Assembly (NCBI RefSeq): GCF_003854935.1
Contig: NZ_CP033969.1
Coordinates: forward strand, 620,001 to 684,000
Length of the DNA: 64,000 bases
Reading direction: 5' to 3'
Source: Cupriavidus pauculus
GTDB lineage: Bacteria; Pseudomonadota; Gammaproteobacteria; Burkholderiales; Burkholderiaceae
Part shown: piece after piece, positions 20,500 to 29,729 of the stretch
How the letters are laid out: each line of letters opens with the position of its first letter
How positions within the stretch are numbered: position 1 is the first letter of the stretch
Notes under the pieces: model-generated
The model's database searches: none
Told to the model about the DNA's origin: nothing
Seen by the model: the letters and a program-made list of their open reading frames with translations, nothing else
Position numbers and translations under genes: made by a program

Positions 20500-21389
20500 G
20501 CCGCTTTCTTACCTGGCTCGGCATCGGCCTGTTGACGGTGCTGGGCAAACTTCCCTACGCCTTTGTGGCCCGCTTTGGCGAGGCGCTCGGCAGCGTCCTC
20601 TACCTGGTGCCGAACCCGCGCCGCGAGGTGGTCCGCGCCAACCTGCGCCTGTGCTTCCCGGACCACAGCGACGCCGAGATCGACGCGCTGGCGCGCGAGA
20701 GCTACCGCAAGGTGTTCCGCAGCTTTGCCGAAGGCGGCATCTTCTGGACCTGCGGCGAGGCCAAGATGCGCGAGTTGGTCCAGATCAAGGATCACGGCAA
20801 CCTGCTGGCGCTGGACGGCCAGCCCCACATCCTCGTGACGCTGCACCTGTCCGGGCTGGAAGCGGGCGCCATCCGGCTGACCATGCACCTGCGCGACCAC
20901 GTGGGCCGCTCGGGCGCGTCGCTGTACACCGTGCAGAAGAACAAGCTGTTCGACGACTTCCTGAAAGTGGCGCGCGGCCGCTTTGGCGCCAACATGATCT
21001 CGCGCAATGACAGCGTGCGGAACATCCTGCGCGTGCTCAAGAAGGGCGAGGCCCTGCAGTTGATCTCGGACATGGATTTTGGCGAGCGCGACTCCGAGTT
21101 CGTGCCGTTCTTCGGCGTGCAGGCGCTGACGCTGACTGCGGTGTCGCGGCTGGCGCGGCTGGCCGGCGCCAAGGTGGTGCCGATCTATACCGAGCAGCTG
21201 CCCGACTACCAGGGCTACGTGCTGCACCTGCTGCCGCCGTGGGACAACTACCCCGGCGAGAGCGTGACCGACGACACGCGCCGCATGAACGCCTTCTTCG
21301 AGGAAGCCATCCGCCCGCGCGTGGCCGACTACTACTGGGTGCACAAGCGCTTCAAGCACCGGCCGCCCGGCGAACCGGACATCTACTGA
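20496..21389 (+). CDS. Second lipid A acyltransferase (LpxL/LpxM family)
   Basis: A 297-aa paralogue of the preceding protein. It has an N-terminal hydrophobic segment, the catalytic HX4E motif in [11 protein letters not shown] (about residue 113), [19 protein letters not shown] and a C-terminal [14 protein letters not shown], the normal end of the family. The ATGA overlap with the upstream gene implies translational coupling. It probably adds the second secondary acyl chain of lipid A, but chain length and position are not predictable here. dapF follows after 14 bp and may be partly cotranscribed. Confidence 0.9.
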   Translation: MSRFLTWLGIGLLTVLGKLPYAFVARFGEALGSVLYLVPNPRREVVRANLRLCFPDHSDAEIDALARESYRKVFRSFAEGGIFWTCGEAKMRELVQIKDHGNLLALDGQPHILVTLHLSGLEAGAIRLTMHLRDHVGRSGASLYTVQKNKLFDDFLKVARGRFGANMISRNDSVRNILRVLKKGEALQLISDMDFGERDSEFVPFFGVQALTLTAVSRLARLAGAKVVPIYTEQLPDYQGYVLHLLPPWDNYPGESVTDDTRRMNAFFEEAIRPRVADYYWVHKRFKHRPPGEPDIY

Positions 21390-21403
21390 CTACAATCGGC
21401 ACC

Positions 21404-22270
21404 ATGAAACTCCAGTTCACCAAGATGCACGGCGCCGGCAACGATTTCATCGTGCTGGACGGCATCCACCAGAAGCTCGACCTGACCGAAGCCCAATGGC
21501 GCGCGCTGGCCAGCCGCCACTTCGGCATCGGTGCCGACCAGATCCTGATTGTGGAGCAATCGTCACGCGACGACGTCGACTTCCGCTACCGGATCTTCAA
21601 TGCCGATGGCGGCGAGGTGGAGCACTGCGGCAACGGCGCCCGCTGCTTCGTACGCTTTGTCACCGACAAGGGCATGACCGACAAGCGCTCGGTGCGCGTG
21701 GAGGTGATGAACGGCGTGATCACGCTGACGCTGCAGGACGACGGGCAGGTCACCGTGGACATGGGCGCGCCGGAACTGACGCCGGCGCGCGTACCGTTCC
21801 TGCCCGACGGCCTGCCCACGCGCACCGAAGGCGCCGACACGCTCTACGGCCTGGAGATCAACGGCCGTACCGAATGGATCTCGGCCGTGTCGATGGGCAA
21901 CCCGCACGCGGTGCAGGTGGTGGACGACGTCGAGCAGTTTCCCGTGCTGCAGGACGGCCCGGTCATCGAGCACCACAAGGCGTTCCCGAACCGCGTCAAC
22001 GCGGGCTTCATGGCCATCGCCGACCGCCACACGATCAACCTGCGCGTCTTCGAGCGCGGCGCCGGCGAGACGCTGGCCTGCGGCACGGGCGCCTGCGCGG
22101 CCGTGGTGGCCGGCATCCAGCGCGGCCTGCTCGATTCGCCGGTCAAGGTCCACACCCACGGCGGCGACCTGACCATCGCCTGGCAAGGCCCCGGCCAGCC
22201 CGTGCAGATGACCGGCCCCGCCACCACGGTGTTCGACGGCACCATCGACCTCGACGCGCTCGGCGATTGA
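21404..22270 (+). CDS. dapF: Diaminopimelate epimerase
   Basis: Converts LL- to meso-diaminopimelate for lysine and peptidoglycan synthesis. The 288-aa protein has [17 protein letters not shown] at the N-terminus, the first catalytic cysteine in EHCGNGARC (about residue 77) and the second in ACGTGACA (about 227), plus [10 protein letters not shown]. The ATG at 21404 gives the standard family start; the longer in-frame extension overlaps the upstream acyltransferase gene. TACAAT lies 8 bp upstream of the ATG (21391-21396), a possible -10 that would yield an almost leaderless message, though no -35 is visible. Confidence 0.97.
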   Translation: MKLQFTKMHGAGNDFIVLDGIHQKLDLTEAQWRALASRHFGIGADQILIVEQSSRDDVDFRYRIFNADGGEVEHCGNGARCFVRFVTDKGMTDKRSVRVEVMNGVITLTLQDDGQVTVDMGAPELTPARVPFLPDGLPTRTEGADTLYGLEINGRTEWISAVSMGNPHAVQVVDDVEQFPVLQDGPVIEHHKAFPNRVNAGFMAIADRHTINLRVFERGAGETLACGTGACAAVVAGIQRGLLDSPVKVHTHGGDLTIAWQGPGQPVQMTGPATTVFDGTIDLDALGD

Positions 22271-22328
22271 CGCCACCAGCGGCTTGCCCGACCATGGCGG
22301 ATCGAACGCACGGTCACCGGGAGCGCGC

Positions 22329-23138
22329 ATGACGCTGGACGATTTTCGTATCACCGCCGGCAAGGGGTTCAAGCTGGCGAACTTCGACGCGGGCGGCAAG
22401 CCGCTGTCCACGGGCAGCAAGGCTTCCGACGAGGCGCGGCTGGGAGAGCTGGCCCAGCAGCTCGATGCCGTGCAGGACGTCTTCTACGCCGAGCACCGGC
22501 ACAAGCTGCTGATCGTGCTGCAGGGGATGGATACCAGCGGCAAGGACGGCACCGTGCGATCGGTGTTCCGCAGCTTCGATCCGCTGGGCATCCGCATCGC
22601 CAGCTTCAAGTCGCCGACACCCGAGGAACTGGCGCGCGACTACCTGTGGCGCGTGCACGCGCAGGTGCCGCGCAAGGGCGAGATCGTGATCTTCAACCGC
22701 AGCCACTACGAAGACGTGCTGATCACGCGCGTGCATGGCTGGATCGACGACGAAGAATGCAAGCGCCGCTACCGGCAGATCCGCGAGTTCGAGCAAATGC
22801 TGGTGGAAACGGGCACCACGATCGTCAAGTGCTTCCTGCACATTTCGAAGGACGAGCAGAAGCAGCGGCTGGAGCAGCGCATTGCCGATCCGCAAAAGCA
22901 CTGGAAGTTCGACATGCAGGACCTGGCCGAGCGCAAGTTCTGGAAGGAGTACCAGCGCGCCTACGAGGACGCCATCGCGGCCACGGCCACGCCGCAGAGC
23001 CCGTGGTACATCGTCCCGGCCGATTCGAAGAGCCACCGCAACCTGGTGGTCGCGGACATCCTCAAGACCACCTTTGACCAACTGCGGCCCGACTACCCGC
23101 CACCCAAGCCGGAACTGGCCAAGGTGGTCGTCGAGTAG
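22329..23138 (+). CDS. ppk2: Polyphosphate:nucleotide phosphotransferase, PPK2 family
   Basis: A 269-aa cytosolic kinase that phosphorylates nucleotides at the expense of polyphosphate (or the reverse). It has the Walker A LQGMDTSGKDGTVRSVF (about residues 63-79), the FDPLGIRIASFKSPTPEE segment, Walker B-like IVIFNRSHYEDVL, and the lid/DLAERKFW region followed by WYIVPADSKSHRN. This is a single-domain PPK2; its length and sequence suggest the class that handles both NMPs and NDPs, but I am not sure of the class. The ATG at 22329 has GGGAG upstream; an in-frame ATG at 22284 is the alternative. Confidence 0.92.
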   Translation: MTLDDFRITAGKGFKLANFDAGGKPLSTGSKASDEARLGELAQQLDAVQDVFYAEHRHKLLIVLQGMDTSGKDGTVRSVFRSFDPLGIRIASFKSPTPEELARDYLWRVHAQVPRKGEIVIFNRSHYEDVLITRVHGWIDDEECKRRYRQIREFEQMLVETGTTIVKCFLHISKDEQKQRLEQRIADPQKHWKFDMQDLAERKFWKEYQRAYEDAIAATATPQSPWYIVPADSKSHRNLVVADILKTTFDQLRPDYPPPKPELAKVVVE

Positions 23139-23147
23139 CGGCGCGCG

Positions 23148-24539
23148 TCAGGTGTCGCCGTTGCCGCGATGCACGTCGTGGGTGACGAACGGGCGCTCGG
23201 CGCTGGGCATCGCCAGCCAGTGGGGGTGCTTCAACGTGTCGCGGATATCGTCGAGCCCGCTGGACCAGTGCTCGTGCATCGTCAACACGCCAAACTGGTA
23301 GTCCTTGGCGCTGCCTTCGAAGGTCTTGTCGCGGTAGATGAGCTGGATCACGTTGCGGCGCGCGTCGCAGGCGTGGTCGGCGGCGCGGCGGAACCACGGG
23401 TCGTCGCGCTTTGAGGGCGGCACCAGCGCCATCAGCTCGCTGAGCATCCGGCGGTAGTTCTGCTGCTCGCGCATGTAGTCGGTGATTGCGCGGGTGCGGC
23501 TGGAATACTGGATGTCCTTCTGGCGCTCGGCCACGTCCAGCAGGTTGTGCGGCAGCTTGCCGCGCGCGCTCCAGAGATCGACCTGGAAGATCAGTGCGTC
23601 GCGCCGCGGCTGGGCGGCCAGCACCTCCTGCAGCGGCGTGTTCGAGACCAGCCCGCCGTCCCAGTAGTACTCGCCATCGATCTCCACGGCCGGAAAACCG
23701 GGCGGCAGCGCGCCCGACGCCATGAAATGCTCGGCCCGCAGCGTCATGCGCGTGTTGTCGAAGTACGCGAAGTTGCCGGTGCGCACGTTCACCGCGCCCA
23801 CCGACACCCGCATCTCCCTGGGCCGGTTGACCCGGTCGAAATCGACAAACCGTTCGAGCGTGGCCTTGAGCGGCGCGGTGTCGTAGTAGCTGGCGCTGCC
23901 CGGATCGTCGAAGCGCGCCCAGAGGTCCGTGATGGCGCGCGGCGAGAAGAAGCCGCGCTGGCCTTCCAGCAGCGCGCGCGTGGCGTTGAGGCTGTCGAAC
24001 CAGACGCGCATCGGCTCCGGCCACAGCGGCGCGGCTTCCGTCAGCAGGTCCAGCGGCAGCCCCGGGAGCCACGGCTGGGCGCAGATGTATTCCCAGAACG
24101 CGCGAAGCTGCGCCACGCGCGTCTCGGGCGGATTGCCGGCGATCACCGCCGCGTTCAGCGCGCCGATCGAGATGCCCGCCACCCAGTTCGGATGGATGCC
24201 GCCCTCGGCCAGCCCCTGGTAGACGCCGGCCTGGTACGACCCCAGCGCCCCGCCGCCCTGCAGCACGAGCGCGCGGATGGCATAGGCCTCGTGGGCGGGA
24301 CCCTCGTGCGGCGGCGCGTCCGGCGCGCAGTGTTCCAGCGGTAGCGCGGCCTTGCGGCGCGCGGGGCGTTTCGCCTCGGCCGGCGTGGCCGCGGCGGGCG
24401 CGGAATCCTGCGGTGGCGGCACCTGGGCGCCCACTTCGCGCTGGATCGCCTGCCTGGGGGGCCGCGCCTGCCCGCTCACGTCCGTTGTTTCCGTCCTTGC
24501 CTTCGCCGCGCCTTGCCGCGCCACGCGTTTTGTCGCCAC
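23148..24539 (-). CDS. Patatin-like phospholipase with DUF3734-like C-terminus
   Basis: A ~463-aa protein. After a basic, proline/alanine-rich low-complexity N-terminus of ~85 residues comes a patatin domain: oxyanion loop LQGGGALGSYQAG, nucleophile elbow GISIGAL, and the catalytic aspartate in YWDGGLVSNTP. The C-terminal half (YSSRTRAITDYMREQQNYRR, IQLIYRDKTFEGSAKDYQFG) matches the DUF3734 family. I prefer the GTG at 24539 because AGCGGAG lies 8 nt upstream; the next in-frame start (TTG at 24584) would sit in the T-tract of the pyrE terminator. Substrate unknown; lipid acyl hydrolase activity is the family role. Confidence 0.85.
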   Translation of the reverse strand: MATKRVARQGAAKARTETTDVSGQARPPRQAIQREVGAQVPPPQDSAPAAATPAEAKRPARRKAALPLEHCAPDAPPHEGPAHEAYAIRALVLQGGGALGSYQAGVYQGLAEGGIHPNWVAGISIGALNAAVIAGNPPETRVAQLRAFWEYICAQPWLPGLPLDLLTEAAPLWPEPMRVWFDSLNATRALLEGQRGFFSPRAITDLWARFDDPGSASYYDTAPLKATLERFVDFDRVNRPREMRVSVGAVNVRTGNFAYFDNTRMTLRAEHFMASGALPPGFPAVEIDGEYYWDGGLVSNTPLQEVLAAQPRRDALIFQVDLWSARGKLPHNLLDVAERQKDIQYSSRTRAITDYMREQQNYRRMLSELMALVPPSKRDDPWFRRAADHACDARRNVIQLIYRDKTFEGSAKDYQFGVLTMHEHWSSGLDDIRDTLKHPHWLAMPSAERPFVTHDVHRGNGDT

Positions 24540-24589
24540 GCCGTTGCTCCGCTGAATGACCGCCGGGAATGTTTCGTCCACCAAAGAAA

Positions 24590-24611
24590 AAGGCCCCGTG
24601 CGGGGCCTGGT
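24590..24611 (-). terminator. Terminator after pyrE
   Basis: On the minus strand GGCCCCGCACGGGGCC followed by TTTTTCTTT, directly between the pyrE stop (24618) and the patatin gene. It should end pyrE transcription and separate the two genes. Confidence 0.88.
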
Positions 24612-24617
24612 TCCAGG

Positions 24618-25295
24618 TCAGACGCCGTACTTCTGACGATAGGCCGCGACAGCGTCACGAGAGTTCCCCAACGCGGGGTCCTGCGAGGCATCCAGGTACG
24701 CCAGCAGGTCCTTGAGCGTGGCGATGGCGATGACCGGCACGCCGTACTCGCGCTGCACGTCCTGGACGGCCGAATGGGTGCCGATGTCGTCGGCGGTGCC
24801 GCTCTTTTCCATGCGGTCCAGCGCGATCAGCACCGCCGCCGGCTCCGCGCCGGCCGCGCGGATCATCTGCATCGACTCGCGCACCGAGGTGCCGGCCGAG
24901 ATCACGTCGTCGACGATCACCACCTTGCCCTGCAGCTTCGCGCCAACCAGCGTGCCGCCTTCGCCATGGTCCTTGGCTTCCTTGCGGTTGTAGGCAAACC
25001 CGACGTCGCGGCCCATGCCGGCCAGCGCCACCGCCGTGGCCGATGCCAGCGTGATGCCCTTGTAGGCCGGCCCGAACAGCACGTCGAACTGCACGCCCGA
25101 GTTGATCAGGGTCTTCGCGTAGAATTGCGCCACCTGGCCCAGCATCGCGCCCTGGTTGAACAGCCCGGCGTTGAAGAAATACGGCGACTTGCGGCCGGCC
25201 TTGGTCACGAATTCGCCAAAGGACAGCACGCCCGCGTCCAGCGCAAAGCGGATGAAGGTCTGGCTCAGGGCATCCGGCGTCGTCTGCTGCGTCAT
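24618..25295 (-). CDS. pyrE: Orotate phosphoribosyltransferase
   Basis: Joins orotate and PRPP to give OMP in pyrimidine synthesis. The protein is 225 aa. It has the flexible-loop region [14 protein letters not shown] (about residues 102-115) and the PRPP-binding motif [13 protein letters not shown] (about 124-136), as in all OPRTs. It is divergent from the exonuclease III gene with only 30 bp between start codons, and followed by a strong terminator. Confidence 0.97.
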   Translation of the reverse strand: MTQQTTPDALSQTFIRFALDAGVLSFGEFVTKAGRKSPYFFNAGLFNQGAMLGQVAQFYAKTLINSGVQFDVLFGPAYKGITLASATAVALAGMGRDVGFAYNRKEAKDHGEGGTLVGAKLQGKVVIVDDVISAGTSVRESMQMIRAAGAEPAAVLIALDRMEKSGTADDIGTHSAVQDVQREYGVPVIAIATLKDLLAYLDASQDPALGNSRDAVAAYRQKYGV

Positions 25296-25325
25296 CTTTT
25301 CTCTCTGAATTCAAAATTTCCCGAG

Positions 25326-26102
25326 ATGTTACGGATTATCAGCGCCAACCTCAACGGCATCCGCTCGGCCCACAAGAAGGGCTTCTTCGACTGGATGGGC
25401 AAGCAGGACGCGGACATGGTCTGCGTGCAGGAACTGAAGGCCCAGCAGGCCGACATGACCGACGCCTTCCTGGCGCCACATGGCTATCACGGCTACTTCC
25501 ACTACGCCGAGAAGAAGGGCTACAGCGGCGTGGGCCTGTACACGCGCCACCAACCGGAGCGCGTGGTGACCGGGTTCGGCTGCGCCGAGTTCGACGCCGA
25601 AGGCCGCTACGTCGAGGTGCAGTATCCGCACCTTGCGGTGATCTCGGTCTATGTGCCGTCCGGGTCCAGCGGCGAGGAACGCCAACTGGCGAAATTCCGA
25701 TTCATGGAAGCGTTCCTGCCCCACCTGCTCCAGCTCAAGGCCACTGGCCGCGAGATCGTGCTGTGCGGTGACGTCAACATCGCGCACAAGGAAATCGACA
25801 TCAAGAACTGGAAGGGCAACCTGAAGAACTCCGGCTTCCTGCCCGAGGAGCGTGCGTGGATCGGCGCGCTGTTCGACAGCCACGGGTACGTCGACGTCTT
25901 CCGCCAGCTCGACCCGCGCCCCGAGCAGTACACGTGGTGGAGCAACCGCGGCCAGGCCTACGCCAAGAACGTCGGGTGGCGTATCGATTACCACCTGGCA
26001 ACCGCCAGGATCGCCGCCACGGCCAAGGCCTGCGCCATCTACAAGGACGAGAAGTTCAGCGACCACGCGCCGCTGTCGATCGACTACGATTTTCCGTTGT
26101 GA
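25326..26102 (+). CDS. xth: Exodeoxyribonuclease III / AP endonuclease
   Basis: A 258-aa DNA-repair nuclease of the exonuclease-endonuclease-phosphatase superfamily. Catalytic motifs are visible in order: SANLNGIRSA, CVQELKAQ, YSGVGLYTR, LCGDVNIAHKEIDIKN, and the C-terminal WRIDYHLA with FSDHAPLSIDY. The ATG at 25326 gives MLRIISANLNG, the normal family start; the frame extends upstream only as an overlap on pyrE and is rejected. It acts on abasic sites and 3' blocked ends in base-excision repair. Confidence 0.95.
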   Translation: MLRIISANLNGIRSAHKKGFFDWMGKQDADMVCVQELKAQQADMTDAFLAPHGYHGYFHYAEKKGYSGVGLYTRHQPERVVTGFGCAEFDAEGRYVEVQYPHLAVISVYVPSGSSGEERQLAKFRFMEAFLPHLLQLKATGREIVLCGDVNIAHKEIDIKNWKGNLKNSGFLPEERAWIGALFDSHGYVDVFRQLDPRPEQYTWWSNRGQAYAKNVGWRIDYHLATARIAATAKACAIYKDEKFSDHAPLSIDYDFPL

Positions 26103-26351
26103 TGCCGGCGTGACCCCTGGCGCGGCGGCCGGCGGGTGGCCGTAACTGCGTCATGCGTCGGATGGAGCGCAGTTCCTCCAGCAGGTCCGGGTGCGGAACC
26201 GACTTGGCGATTTTTCGCCACGACGGAACTGCGCCAGATCGCAACGGCGGTTTTGGCGTAAACCCCACGTCCGGCCCCCAACCTCGCTACAATGCAGGTT
26301 CTCCGCCCCCCAGGACAGGAGACTCTTCGCATTTTTCACAGTGAGTCCGCC

Positions 26352-27299
26352 ATGGTTTTCAAAGTGTTCGTCGATGGTCAGGAAGGCACCACGGGTCTCC
26401 GGCTGCTTGACTATCTCTCGGGTCGCTCCGATGTTGAGCTGCTGCGCATTGCCGATGACAAGCGCAAGGACCCGCAGGAGCGCGCACGCTTCCTGAACGC
26501 CTCGGATGTCTCTTTCCTGTGCCTGCCGGACGTTGCCTCGCGCGAGGCCGTCTCGCTGGTCACGAATCCCGATACCTGCGTGATCGACGCCAGCACGGCG
26601 TTCCGCACCGCCGACGACTGGGCGTATGGCCTGCCCGAGCTGACGCGCGGCCAGCGCGACAAGATCCGCGCCAGCAACCGCATCGCGGTGCCGGGCTGCC
26701 ACGCCAGCGCCTTCGTGCTGGCCGTGCGTCCGCTGGTGGAAGCCGGGCTGATGCCGGCCGACTACCCGGTCTCGGCGTTCTCGCTGACCGGCTACAGCGG
26801 CGGCGGCAAGTCGATGATTGCCGAGTTCGAGGCCGGCGGTAACCCGAAGCTGATGAGCCCGCGTCCGTACGCGCTGGGCCTGGCGCACAAGCACCTGCCG
26901 GAAATGCGCGTGCAGGGCGAGCTGGCGCGGGCGCCGATCTTCAACCCGATCGTCGGCAACTTCCTGAAGGGCCTGTCGGTGACGGTGCCGGTGTACCCGT
27001 CGCTGCTGTCGCGCAAGGCCGATGCCGAGGCCATCCTGGACATCTACCGCAAGCACTACGAAGGCGAGCAGTTCGTGCGCGTGCACCCGTACAACAGCGA
27101 CGAGAACCTGGACAAGGGCTTCTTCGACGTCCAGGGCAGCAACGACACCAACCGCGTGGACCTGTTCGTGTTCGGCAACGCCGACCAGCTCAACCTGGTG
27201 GCGCGCCTGGACAACCTGGGCAAGGGTGCCGCCGGCGCGGCCGTGCAGTGCATGAACGTGCGCATCGGCGCCGACGAGGCCACGGGCCTGGCGGCCTGA
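26352..27299 (+). CDS. argC: N-acetyl-gamma-glutamyl-phosphate reductase, type 2
   Basis: Third step of arginine synthesis, NADPH-dependent reduction of N-acetylglutamyl phosphate. The 315-aa length and sequence fit the short type-2 ArgC. It has [18 protein letters not shown] in the nucleotide-binding N-terminus, the active-site cysteine in VPGCHASAF (about residue 117), and [10 protein letters not shown]. The ATG at 26352 starts the conserved fold. The 249-bp upstream gap contains TACAAT at 26288-26293, a possible -10 without a good -35. argB, the preceding pathway step, lies 8 kb away in the opposite direction, so the two are not an operon. Confidence 0.95.
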   Translation: MVFKVFVDGQEGTTGLRLLDYLSGRSDVELLRIADDKRKDPQERARFLNASDVSFLCLPDVASREAVSLVTNPDTCVIDASTAFRTADDWAYGLPELTRGQRDKIRASNRIAVPGCHASAFVLAVRPLVEAGLMPADYPVSAFSLTGYSGGGKSMIAEFEAGGNPKLMSPRPYALGLAHKHLPEMRVQGELARAPIFNPIVGNFLKGLSVTVPVYPSLLSRKADAEAILDIYRKHYEGEQFVRVHPYNSDENLDKGFFDVQGSNDTNRVDLFVFGNADQLNLVARLDNLGKGAAGAAVQCMNVRIGADEATGLAA

Positions 27300-27346
27300 G
27301 CGCGGCGGCGACGCGGGAAGGCGCCCCCTTCCCGGCCCGCAAAACA

Positions 27347-27372
27347 AAACCGGCTCCTTGGAGCCGGTTTTT
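27347..27372 (+). terminator. Bidirectional terminator between argC and the M48 protease gene
   Basis: AAAACCGGCTCC-TT-GGAGCCGGTTTTTT has A- and T-runs on both sides, so it works for argC on the plus strand and for the convergent peptidase gene on the minus strand. Confidence 0.93.
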
Positions 27373-28308
27373 TCATGGCTTGAGCGGCCGCATGCGGTCC
27401 TCGTCGCCGGCGTCGACCGGCGCGCCGCCCAGGTTGGCCATGTTCGGCTGGTAGGGCGCGAGTTTTTCCATCGGCATGTTCATGCTGCTGGCGTACAGCG
27501 GCAGCACTTCCTTCATGTGCGCCTCCAGCACGGCGATGCGGGTGCGGCCGGACGGATGGGTCGACGTGAACTCGTCGCCGGCCTGCAGGAACTTGCCCAT
27601 CTTCTGCCAGAGCGTGATGGCCGCGCGGGGGTCGTAGCCGGCGCGGGCGGCGATATCCATGCCGATCAGGTCCGCTTCCGTCTCCTCGGCGCGCGAGAAC
27701 CGCAGCGACAGCATCCTGGCGTTCGAGCCAATATCCATGTTGCCCAGGTTGCCAAACCCGGTGAGCTGCGACACCACGTTGGCGCCCAGGTTCGAGATCT
27801 CGGCCTGCGCCGCGCGCTGGCGCGCATGCTCTTCCAGCGCATGGGCAATCTCGTGCCCCATCACCACGGCCACTTCGTCGTCGGTCAGCTTCAGGTCGTC
27901 CAGCAGCCCGGTGTAGACGGCCATCTTGCCGCCCGGCATGCAGAACGCATTGACCTGCTTGGCGCGGATCACGTTGATTTCCCACGGCCAGCGGCCGGCG
28001 CGCGGATTCCAGAGCACGGTCTGCGGCAGCAGCCGGATGCCGATCTCGCGCAGCCGCCGCACCTGCGGGTGGTCGTCGTCCAGCAGCGTGCGGCGCGCGA
28101 TGGCTTCCTGCTTGACCTGCTCGTACTCGCGGGCGGCCTGCTGGTCGATGACCTCCATCGGCACGATCTCGCGTACTTTCGAATAGCGGCGCTCCACGCG
28201 CACGCCGTCGTCGGGCGCGGCCACCAGCGCCACCTCCTGGGCCAGGGCGGGCAGCGCCATGGCACAGGCCACGGCGGCGAGCATGGGACGCAGGCAGGAC
28301 TGGCGCAT
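27373..28308 (-). CDS. M48-family zinc metalloprotease, exported
   Basis: A 311-aa protein. From the ATG at 28308 it has a clean signal peptide (MRQSCLRPMLAAVACAMALPALAQ, cleavage expected after AQ), so it should be periplasmic. The M48 zinc motif HEIAH (in VVMGHEIAHALEEHAR, about residue 168) is followed by the third ligand glutamate in RAEETEADLIGMDIAARAGYDP, and the domain ends at SGRTRIAVLEAHM. It resembles LoiP/BepA-type envelope quality-control proteases but has no TPR domain. A longer in-frame start at 28422 would bury the signal peptide and is less likely. It ends at the bidirectional terminator. Confidence 0.9.
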   Translation of the reverse strand: MRQSCLRPMLAAVACAMALPALAQEVALVAAPDDGVRVERRYSKVREIVPMEVIDQQAAREYEQVKQEAIARRTLLDDDHPQVRRLREIGIRLLPQTVLWNPRAGRWPWEINVIRAKQVNAFCMPGGKMAVYTGLLDDLKLTDDEVAVVMGHEIAHALEEHARQRAAQAEISNLGANVVSQLTGFGNLGNMDIGSNARMLSLRFSRAEETEADLIGMDIAARAGYDPRAAITLWQKMGKFLQAGDEFTSTHPSGRTRIAVLEAHMKEVLPLYASSMNMPMEKLAPYQPNMANLGGAPVDAGDEDRMRPLKP

Positions 28309-28445
28309 GATCTGGGGCAGGATGGGATGAACGGGCGGCCGGCGCGCGGGCAGGCGCGGATACGGCACCAAGCGTACGTGAAAAGTCCGCGGGGCGGCGC
28401 GGACGGTGATGCAATAATACACGCCAGCCCCGGCGCCACCCCATC

Positions 28446-29726
28446 ATGAATTTCCATACCTACCTCGACATCTTCCGCAACCGCCGCATCGGCGCCATGC
28501 TCACGCTCGGCTTTGCCTCGGGCCTGCCGCTGGCGCTGACATCGGGCACCCTGCAGGCCTGGATGACCGTGGAAGGGCTCGACATCAAGACCATCGGCTT
28601 CTTCTCGCTGGTGGGGCAGGCGTATATCTTCAAGTTCCTGTGGGCCCCGCTGATGGACCGCTACACGCCGCCACTGCTGGGGCGCCGGCGCGGCTGGCTG
28701 CTGGTGACGCAGCTCGGGCTGGTGGCCAGCATCGCGGCCATGGCGTTCTGCCCGCCGCAGCAGGCCCTCTGGACGCTGGCCGCGCTGGCCACGCTGGTGG
28801 CCTTCCTGTCGGCGTCGCAGGACATCGTGTTCGATGCCTACAGCACCGACGTGCTGCGCCCCGCCGAGCGCGGCGCCGGGGCGGCGGTCAAGGTGCTGGG
28901 CTACCGGCTGGCGATGCTGGTGTCGGGCGGGCTGGCGCTGTATCTGGCGGACCGCGTGCTCGGCTGGTCGAACATGTACCTGCTGATGGCCGGGCTGATG
29001 GGGGTTGGGCTGCTCACGCTGTTCTGGGCGCCCGAACCCGATGCGCCGGCGCGCGCGCCGCGTTCGCTCGAAGAGGCCGTGCTGGGCCCGCTGCGCGACT
29101 TCTTCGGCCGGCAGGGCGCGTGGTGGCTGCTGCTGCTGATCGTGCTCTACAAGCTTGGTGACGCCTTCGCGGGCAGCCTGTCCACCACGTTCCTGATCCG
29201 CGGCCTGGGCTTCGATCCCGGCCAGGTCGGCATCGTCAACAAGACGCTGGGCCTGGCGGCCACCATCCTGGGCGCGCTGTTTGGCGGATCGCTGATGGTG
29301 CGGCTGGGGCTGTACCGGTCGCTAATGCTGTTCGGGCTGCTCCAGGCCGGGTCGAACCTGGGCTACTGGATGCTGGCCGTGACGCCGCCGCACCTGTGGA
29401 CGATGGCCGCCACCATCGCGGTGGAAAACATCTGCGGCGGCATGGGCACGGCCGCGTTCGTGGCGCTGCTGATGACGCTCTGCAACCGGGCGTTCTCGGC
29501 CACGCAGTACGCGCTGCTGTCGGCGCTGGCGTCGATCGGGCGCGTCTACGTGGGCCCGACGTCGGGCTACATGGTCGAAGCCTGGGGCTGGGCGCCGTTC
29601 TACCTGGGCACGGTCGTCGCGGCGCTGCCCGGCGTGGCGCTGCTCTGGGCGATGCGCGGGACCGTGCACCGCTACGAGGCCCAGGCGCGCGAGCCGGCCG
29701 AAGCCGCCGTGGCGCGCCCGGCCTGA
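28446..29726 (+). CDS. ampG: AmpG-type muropeptide transporter (MFS)
   Basis: A 426-aa inner-membrane MFS permease that imports GlcNAc-anhydroMurNAc peptides released from peptidoglycan, for recycling and beta-lactamase signalling. The N-terminus GFASGLPLALTSGTLQAWM, the conserved FKFLWAPLMDRY loop, SASQDIVFDAYSTDVL and the later ALLSALASIGRVYVGPTSG are hallmark AmpG segments; about 12 hydrophobic helices are visible. It converges with the thioesterase gene, with 3 bp between stop codons. No ampR/ampC neighbour is present. Confidence 0.93.
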   Translation: MNFHTYLDIFRNRRIGAMLTLGFASGLPLALTSGTLQAWMTVEGLDIKTIGFFSLVGQAYIFKFLWAPLMDRYTPPLLGRRRGWLLVTQLGLVASIAAMAFCPPQQALWTLAALATLVAFLSASQDIVFDAYSTDVLRPAERGAGAAVKVLGYRLAMLVSGGLALYLADRVLGWSNMYLLMAGLMGVGLLTLFWAPEPDAPARAPRSLEEAVLGPLRDFFGRQGAWWLLLLIVLYKLGDAFAGSLSTTFLIRGLGFDPGQVGIVNKTLGLAATILGALFGGSLMVRLGLYRSLMLFGLLQAGSNLGYWMLAVTPPHLWTMAATIAVENICGGMGTAAFVALLMTLCNRAFSATQYALLSALASIGRVYVGPTSGYMVEAWGWAPFYLGTVVAALPGVALLWAMRGTVHRYEAQAREPAEAAVARPA

Positions 29727-29729
29727 GGG

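Noticed and set aside
26056-26268. A 70-codon leftward frame between the exonuclease III and argC genes containing PHPDLLEELRSIRRM
   Set aside because: The segment looks somewhat protein-like, but it overlaps the end of the exonuclease gene antisense, has no clear ribosome site and no family is recognised. It may be worth a database search.
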